64,000 nucleotides of DNA. Origin: Clostridia bacterium. Its GTDB lineage: Bacteria; Bacillota; Clostridia; Oscillospirales; Acutalibacteraceae. The stretch covers positions 17,846 through 81,845 of the forward strand of contig JAFTLT010000003.1 of the NCBI GenBank assembly GCA_017452785.1. Direction: 5' to 3'. Positions 59,757 through 64,000 of the stretch are shown here, in pieces; the first letter of the stretch is position 1, and each line of letters opens with the position of its first letter. The notes beneath the pieces were generated by a model, which saw nothing but the letters and a program-made list of their open reading frames with translations, did not search any database and was not told the origin of the DNA. Made by a program: the position numbers and the translations under genes.

Positions 59757-61055
59757 ATGAGAATTTACGATATAATTGCAAAAAAGCGTGACGGCTATGA
59801 GCTGACAGATGAAGAAATAGGCTTTTTTGTGCGTGAACTTACCAATGAAAAAATAATGGATTATCAGGCAACTGCACTTCTGATGGCAATATATATCAGA
59901 GGTATGTCTGACAGAGAAATGATAACTCTCACAAAAGAAATGGCAGTGTCAGGTGACACCCTTGACCTAAGTGAGCTTGGCATCACTGCCGACAAACATT
60001 CAACAGGCGGTGTGGGCGATAAAACCACTCTCGTAGTTGCACCTTTAATCGCATCCCTTGGCATAAATGTTGCTAAAATGTCAGGCAGAGGTCTTGGTCA
60101 CACGGGTGGAACAGTTGACAAGTTAGAGTCAATCAGAGGCTTCAAAGTCAGCCTTAGCCCCGATGATTTCATCTCTCAGGTGAAAAAAATCGGCATTGCC
60201 GTTGTTGGGCAGACAGGCAGGCTCGCCCCTGCGGATAAGATTATTTACTCCCTTCGTGATGCCACTGCCACCGTCGGCAGTGTACCGCTTATAGCATCAA
60301 GCATTATGTCAAAAAAACTGGCAGCAGGCAGCAAGACTATAGTTCTCGATGTAAAATACGGCAGTGGTGCCTTTATGAAAACCACTGAGGATGCCGAGGC
60401 TCTTTCAAAAAAAATGGTGGATATCGGAAAAGCTGCAGGCAGGCGCATGGCAGCTGTTATAAGTGATATGGACACACCCCTTGGCACAAACATAGGCAAT
60501 GCTCTTGAAGTAAAAGAAGCGGTTGCCGTGCTCAGAGGTGAAGGCAGCGAAGATTTAAAAGAGGTCTCTCTCACACTTGCAGCTAACATTGTGGCTCTGT
60601 CTCTCGGTGATGATATAGCCGCTGCAAGAAAGAAGGTAGAAGCTGCCCTTGAAAGCGGCAAGGCATATGAAAAGTTCAAGGAGTTTATAACTACTCAGGG
60701 CGGTGACATTTCACAGATTGAAAACACTGACAAGCTGCCAAAAGCAAAAACGGTTTATCAGCTTTTATCACCTGAAAGTGGATATATCAGCAAAATGCAG
60801 GCTGAAGATATCGGCTCAGCAAGTGTTATCCTCGGTGCAGGCAGACTAACAAAAGAAGACACCATAGACTATTCCGCAGGCATTATCCTTAATAAAAAAA
60901 CAGGCGACAAGGTGCAACGGGGCGACGTTTTAGCTGAGCTTCACACAAATAACAGCGGCAAAATTAAGGATGCTGAAAAGCTGTTTTTGTCTGCTTTATC
61001 CTTCAGCAGTGAAAAGCCTGAAAGAAATCCACTCATTTATAAAACAATTCTTTAA
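59757..61055 (+). CDS. pdp: Pyrimidine-nucleoside phosphorylase
   Basis: 432 residues. Phosphorylase signature STGGVGDKTTLVVAPLIASL and SGRGLGHTGGTVDKLESIRG; phosphate-site Lys and Ser in LDVKYGSGAFMKT. Splits uridine, deoxyuridine and thymidine to base and sugar-1-phosphate. Last gene of the operon; AAAGGAG with close spacing precedes the ATG. With the four upstream genes it allows growth on DNA and nucleosides. Confidence 0.97.
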   Translation: MRIYDIIAKKRDGYELTDEEIGFFVRELTNEKIMDYQATALLMAIYIRGMSDREMITLTKEMAVSGDTLDLSELGITADKHSTGGVGDKTTLVVAPLIASLGINVAKMSGRGLGHTGGTVDKLESIRGFKVSLSPDDFISQVKKIGIAVVGQTGRLAPADKIIYSLRDATATVGSVPLIASSIMSKKLAAGSKTIVLDVKYGSGAFMKTTEDAEALSKKMVDIGKAAGRRMAAVISDMDTPLGTNIGNALEVKEAVAVLRGEGSEDLKEVSLTLAANIVALSLGDDIAAARKKVEAALESGKAYEKFKEFITTQGGDISQIENTDKLPKAKTVYQLLSPESGYISKMQAEDIGSASVILGAGRLTKEDTIDYSAGIILNKKTGDKVQRGDVLAELHTNNSGKIKDAEKLFLSALSFSSEKPERNPLIYKTIL

Positions 61056-61251
61056 CAGATAAACCAGTTTTTATCACCGTGATATTATTGCAACTTGGAT
61101 ATACTTATTTGTTGTTTTAAAACCAAAACACAATAAACTGATTATTGACTATAAAAAAGAAATTATGATATAATCCCACACGATGCTTCATGCTACGACT
61201 TAAAAAAGCCATAACATGGAGCTATTATTTTATGTTTTCGGAGGATATCAG

Positions 61252-61824
61252 ATGAACCAAAATGAAAAAACGGGCTTTAGACTTTTACATAAGCCCCCAA
61301 AAGGCAAGGTACCTGCTCTTTGTCTTGTGTTTTTATGGATTGCGCTGTGGAATGTAATTTTTCAGGCGCTTCACGACGTAATGCCCCACGAAGGTCTCAG
61401 AATTATAAACTGGGCATTCTTCATCAGCGTTGCTGTTTTCTTTTTGCAGGAAGAACTCTCCTACAAAGACCGCTTCTGGTACACCCTTTGCGGCGGTGCA
61501 GTAGGTCTTCTTTTGGCAGCACTTGTCAGTCTCGGTGCAAAGTCACTGATGGGTATTGGCCTCAGCCACTTCGTTGCAGTTTGCATTCCCCTTGTTATCA
61601 TTATCGGTGTGCTTATTCTCACAAGACCTTTCATTCCCATGTTTTTTAACGATGTCGGCTTTGTTTATCTTATCTGCTCATTTATTGAGAGTGACAAGAT
61701 GATAGAGAATCTTCCCAGCCATCTGCTTTCACTTCTGCTTGGCTCAATTATTCTCAACCTCGGTGCAAGCGGAATTATTATGCTTTACAAAAAAGCTATG
61801 GCTAAAAAAGCGGCAAAAAAATAA
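61252..61824 (+). CDS. Polytopic membrane protein of unknown function
   Basis: 190 residues from the ATG at 61252 with GGAGGATATCAG upstream; a twelve-codon upstream extension lies in that leader. Five hydrophobic segments (about 23–42, 52–68, 76–100, 107–129 and 150–175) with a basic tail (KKAMAKKAAKK). Conserved-looking polar positions in the first two loops (QALHDVMPHEGLRI). It follows the deo operon by 196 bp, which contains AT-rich sequence with a TATAAT-like -10 near 61167. Family not recognised; a small transport subunit is possible. Confidence 0.75.
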   Translation: MNQNEKTGFRLLHKPPKGKVPALCLVFLWIALWNVIFQALHDVMPHEGLRIINWAFFISVAVFFLQEELSYKDRFWYTLCGGAVGLLLAALVSLGAKSLMGIGLSHFVAVCIPLVIIIGVLILTRPFIPMFFNDVGFVYLICSFIESDKMIENLPSHLLSLLLGSIILNLGASGIIMLYKKAMAKKAAKK

Positions 61825-61840
61825 GATGCACATAGCAAAA

Positions 61841-61866
61841 CTCCCCGATTGATGTCGGGGAGTAAA
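61841..61866. terminator. Bidirectional terminator between convergent genes
   Basis: CTCCCCGA TTGATG TCGGGGAG, flanked by AAAA on the left and TAAATTTTATTT on the right; serves both the membrane protein and the anti-sigma-like gene. Confidence 0.9.
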
Positions 61867-61868
61867 TT

Positions 61869-63092
61869 TTATTTGACTATGATTTTATAAACCGCAGTGC
61901 CTCTGTGCTGAGTGAGAGGCTGGAAGGAATCTGAAATTTCTTCATAAAGCACATAACAGCTGTTTACTTTGTCAAGTCTGGTTGTGTCAAGTTTTACTTT
62001 AAGGTTTGTCTGATTTTCTTCGCTTGTTACAACATCAATATAGCTCTTGCCATCAAAAACAGACATAAGCTCATTATTTACATAAAGGCTGAGTCTGTAA
62101 GTACCGCCGTCGCCGAGAAGAGAAATTGTAAGCTCTTCGTCTTCGCCTGACTTTGTATACATTCTTGTGTGGAAGCCGTCATCCACAAAGCACTTATCAA
62201 TGTCACTATACATAAAGGCATAGAACTCTGCTTCCATTTCAGTATAGCTTTTAATCACTCTATTATCAGCAGGAATAACTGTTTTTCCGCTGAAATCATC
62301 TGCAATGAGTGTCTCATAGGGAGCATCAACATTCATAATAACCTTATTATAGCCGATATCGATTACATCGTGATGATGCGACACCATTTCATCCGCATCA
62401 CCCTTTTCTTTAAGCTCAGCATCGGGATTATACATAAGATACGTTGTCATCTGAAGCTCATCACCTGCTTTGCCCACATTGGGTGTGAATGAAATATAGA
62501 TTTTCTTTTCTGTCAAAGGCTTCACATCAAACTTATAAAGCATTGTGTTTTCGGTTGTTTCGCCGTCACATTTTGCAGTAAACTCCTGTCTGATGCCGTC
62601 GAGAGTAATAAGAATTGCCTGCTGCTTAAACATTGGTTCTTCCTCACCTGCAATGGTAAAGACAGCCTTTATTTCACCGCCGTCATAGCTTAAAACATCA
62701 AGCTCACGTTCCTCATATGTTTCGGGAACAACGGTGAAGGTTCCGTCCTTATTATCCCATATCGCCTCGGGTATTTTAATGTCAGCGTTAGTTGTTTCTG
62801 CACCCTCAACATCATAATTAATTGTTCCTGTTCCAAGAAGAACTGTGGCGGCGCCTGCTGAAAGCGTGAGGCAAATCATCAGCACCGCTGCAATAAGTGC
62901 AGCAAACTTCACTCTGGGTCTTTTTCTGACATAAGCTGTCTTAGCGTTTTCGCTTACAAGAAGTGTGTCCATTTCCTTTTGGAATTTGCCGGAATAGGGT
63001 CTTATAATCTGCTTTTCCTGAGGAAGTGAATTCAATTCAATTTTTGCCGCTTCCTCCAATGCTTTTTTAAGCGTGGTATTCTCTTTTTTCAT
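61869..63092 (-). CDS. Anti-sigma-like membrane protein with an extracytoplasmic domain
   Basis: 407 residues: a cytoplasmic N-terminus (1–60), one membrane helix (about 62–85, AALIAAVLMICLTLSAGAAT) and a large outside domain (about 90–407) with beta-rich segments resembling the DUF4179-type sensors of Clostridial ECF anti-sigma proteins. It overlaps the sigma gene by 26 bases, so the two are translationally coupled, which is the classic sigma/anti-sigma arrangement. It should bind the sigma factor inside and sense an envelope signal outside. No zinc-binding ZAS motif is present, so the cytoplasmic contact differs from RsrA-type proteins. Confidence 0.75.
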   Translation of the reverse strand: MKKENTTLKKALEEAAKIELNSLPQEKQIIRPYSGKFQKEMDTLLVSENAKTAYVRKRPRVKFAALIAAVLMICLTLSAGAATVLLGTGTINYDVEGAETTNADIKIPEAIWDNKDGTFTVVPETYEERELDVLSYDGGEIKAVFTIAGEEEPMFKQQAILITLDGIRQEFTAKCDGETTENTMLYKFDVKPLTEKKIYISFTPNVGKAGDELQMTTYLMYNPDAELKEKGDADEMVSHHHDVIDIGYNKVIMNVDAPYETLIADDFSGKTVIPADNRVIKSYTEMEAEFYAFMYSDIDKCFVDDGFHTRMYTKSGEDEELTISLLGDGGTYRLSLYVNNELMSVFDGKSYIDVVTSEENQTNLKVKLDTTRLDKVNSCYVLYEEISDSFQPLTQHRGTAVYKIIVK

Positions 63093-63609
63093 AAGTGTCT
63101 TCCTCCTTTTTAATAAGGTTAATCAGTTTTTGTCTGCCTCTGAAAAGCTGCTGTTTGACAGTGTTTTCTCTTGTGCTCGTCAAAGCGGCAATTTCAGAAA
63201 CTGAAAGGTCGTTAAGATAATAGAAAGTCAGCACATCACGGTATCTGTCTTCGAGCCTGAGAATTGCCGACACTATTTCTTTATAGCTTTCTCTGCGGCA
63301 GATTTCGTCAAGCAGACTCTCATCTCTTTCAGCCACTGCTTCATCAAGAGGCGTTTCTTTTTCAGGCAGTCCCATTCTCACAATATTGAGTGCTCTGCTT
63401 CTTGCTGCTTTTATCATGTACGCTGCCGTGCTGACTGAGTCAACATCTTTTATTTTATCGAGATGCTTTGAAACAGCTATAAAGGCATCGTGCACTGCAT
63501 CCTCTGCTCTTTGTGGATCACGAAGGACCTTGCAGGCAGTTATATACATTCTGTTTTTATATTTGTCATAAAGCTGTCTGAGTTTTTCTCTGTCATAATC
63601 GCTGTGCAT
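63067..63609 (-). CDS. ECF-type RNA polymerase sigma factor
   Basis: 180 residues from the ATG at 63609, with GGAGGTGAT upstream; a 21-codon upstream extension overlaps this site. Region 2: LYDKYKNRMYITACKVLRDP and QRAEDAVHDAFIAVSKHL (EDAVHDAF is the core-binding motif). Region 4: LEDRYRDVLTFYYLNDLSVSEIAA with TSTRENTVKQQLFRGRQKL, the helix-turn-helix. Two-domain ECF sigma acting with the overlapping anti-sigma-like gene. Target promoters are unknown. No matching promoter in front can be called with confidence. Confidence 0.93.
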   Translation of the reverse strand: MHSDYDREKLRQLYDKYKNRMYITACKVLRDPQRAEDAVHDAFIAVSKHLDKIKDVDSVSTAAYMIKAARSRALNIVRMGLPEKETPLDEAVAERDESLLDEICRRESYKEIVSAILRLEDRYRDVLTFYYLNDLSVSEIAALTSTRENTVKQQLFRGRQKLINLIKKEEDTYEKREYHA

Positions 63610-63699
63610 ATCTATTATCACCTCCGTCACTGTTTTAAAAGGCCTTTCACTAATATAGACACAGTTTAGCATATTAAGGTTACGGGATTATGAAAAAAG

Positions 63700-64000
63700 T
63701 CTGATAAAATTTATAGTTGGGCTTACTGGCGATTAACGGAAGTCTCACAAAAAAGGCAGGCGGCTCCACTGCCGAATTTCATTCGGCAAGCGACCGCAGG
63801 TCGCCCAAAATCGCAAAGCGATTTTTGTGGAGCCGCCGGGCGCACCGATATATGAAACTCAATCACCAACCACGCCCGAAAGGACGTGGTTTGGATAATA
63901 ACCCTATAAGGGTAAACAATACCAGCGGTGCCTGAAGGCACATCTAAGCGACACCAACTGCAGGTGTTGCTTTTACTTTTCTATGAGATGAGCAAATGGA
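63700..64000 (+). repeat. Repeat region at the right edge (with cloverleaf copy 4)
   Basis: About 390 bp upstream of the sigma gene with no protein gene. Contains the cloverleaf (63759–63837), then the inverted pairs CCACG.../...CGTGG (63869–63891) and ACCCTATAAGGGT (63901–63913), and GCGGTGCCTGAAGGCAC hairpins (63925–63941). Unlike copies A, B and F there is no recognisable heptamer end inside the window. Confidence 0.7.
63759..63837 (+). repeat. Cloverleaf element, copy 4 (79 bp, opposite orientation)
   Basis: Same outer stem (63759–63769 with 63827–63837). Internal stems, in order: TGCCGAAT/ATTCGGCA, GCGACC/GGTCGC and AAAATCGC/GCGATTTT. Reversed, it matches copies 1 and 2 in its last two hairpins and differs in the first, so it lies in inverted orientation and one hairpin has been changed while staying paired. 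Confidence 0.9.

Overview
The window looks like a piece of chromosome from a low-to-mid GC, spore-lineage Gram-positive of the class Clostridia, most likely the Oscillospiraceae/Ruminococcaceae side. This is inferred from: an IspH–ribosomal S1 fusion, spoIVB, a TagF-type polymer polymerase, an ftsEX–M23–S41 cluster, a YfmF/YfmH pair, a TmcAL-type tRNA gene, a queT gene behind a structured leader, and many long intergenic repeats of a kind seen in gut Clostridia. No rRNA, tRNA or CRISPR array was found.

Layout. 1–2943 is the end of an integrative conjugative element (ICE): a partial VirB6/TrbL-like gene, a VirB2/TrbC-like pilin, a regulatory region (five 11-bp repeats, promoter, attenuator), a phage-type late-regulator-like protein, a DNA-binding protein and a DUF5348 protein. 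The element interrupts spoIVB exactly one codon before the catalytic serine. 4.3–14.8 kb (minus strand) is a cell-envelope block: FtsE–FtsX, two tandem EnvC/PcsB-like M23 proteins, an S41 peptidase homologue that has lost both catalytic residues, a GT2–TagF polymerase with an altered active-site motif, and a decayed GH16 fragment. A CdaR/PucR-type regulator lies before it. 15.2–24.8 kb (plus) carries yfmF–yfmH, topB and the lower-glycolysis genes pgk–tpiA–gpmI. 25–30.7 kb has a membrane protein, thiN, two small conserved genes and three glycosyltransferases. 30.9–38.6 kb has a 27-residue peptide gene, a GH31 glucosidase/xylosidase next to a GPH sugar symporter, a YhhN-like protein, another MFS carrier and queT. 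38.9–50 kb (mostly minus) holds ispH-rpsA, cmk, an HI0933-type flavoprotein, a frameshifted secreted-protein gene, a dipeptidase, yraN–rnhB, pgi and a DacF-like carboxypeptidase. 50–64 kb has mtaB, tmcAL, a ferredoxin, holB–ricT, a complete nucleoside-salvage operon (deoC-deoD-deoB-cdd-pdp) and an ECF sigma/anti-sigma-like pair.

The most unusual content is between the genes. At least ten intergenic regions carry copies or pieces of one composite repeat family. Its ends are iterated heptamers of two interchangeable kinds (TTAGCAA-type and TGCAGAA/G-type), and its body shares blocks such as GTGGTCGCAGGTTGAC and CTGCCGTCGATTGTAA. Four copies contain a 77–79 nt cloverleaf: a constant 11-bp outer stem (GGCGGCTCCAC/GTGGAGCCGCC) around three hairpins whose stems differ between copies but stay paired. 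Other copies of the same repeat lack the cloverleaf, which looks like filled and empty sites. Two further arrays are made of short hairpins separated by a constant heptamer (AATTCAT or CTTCACT). I do not recognise these as a described family.
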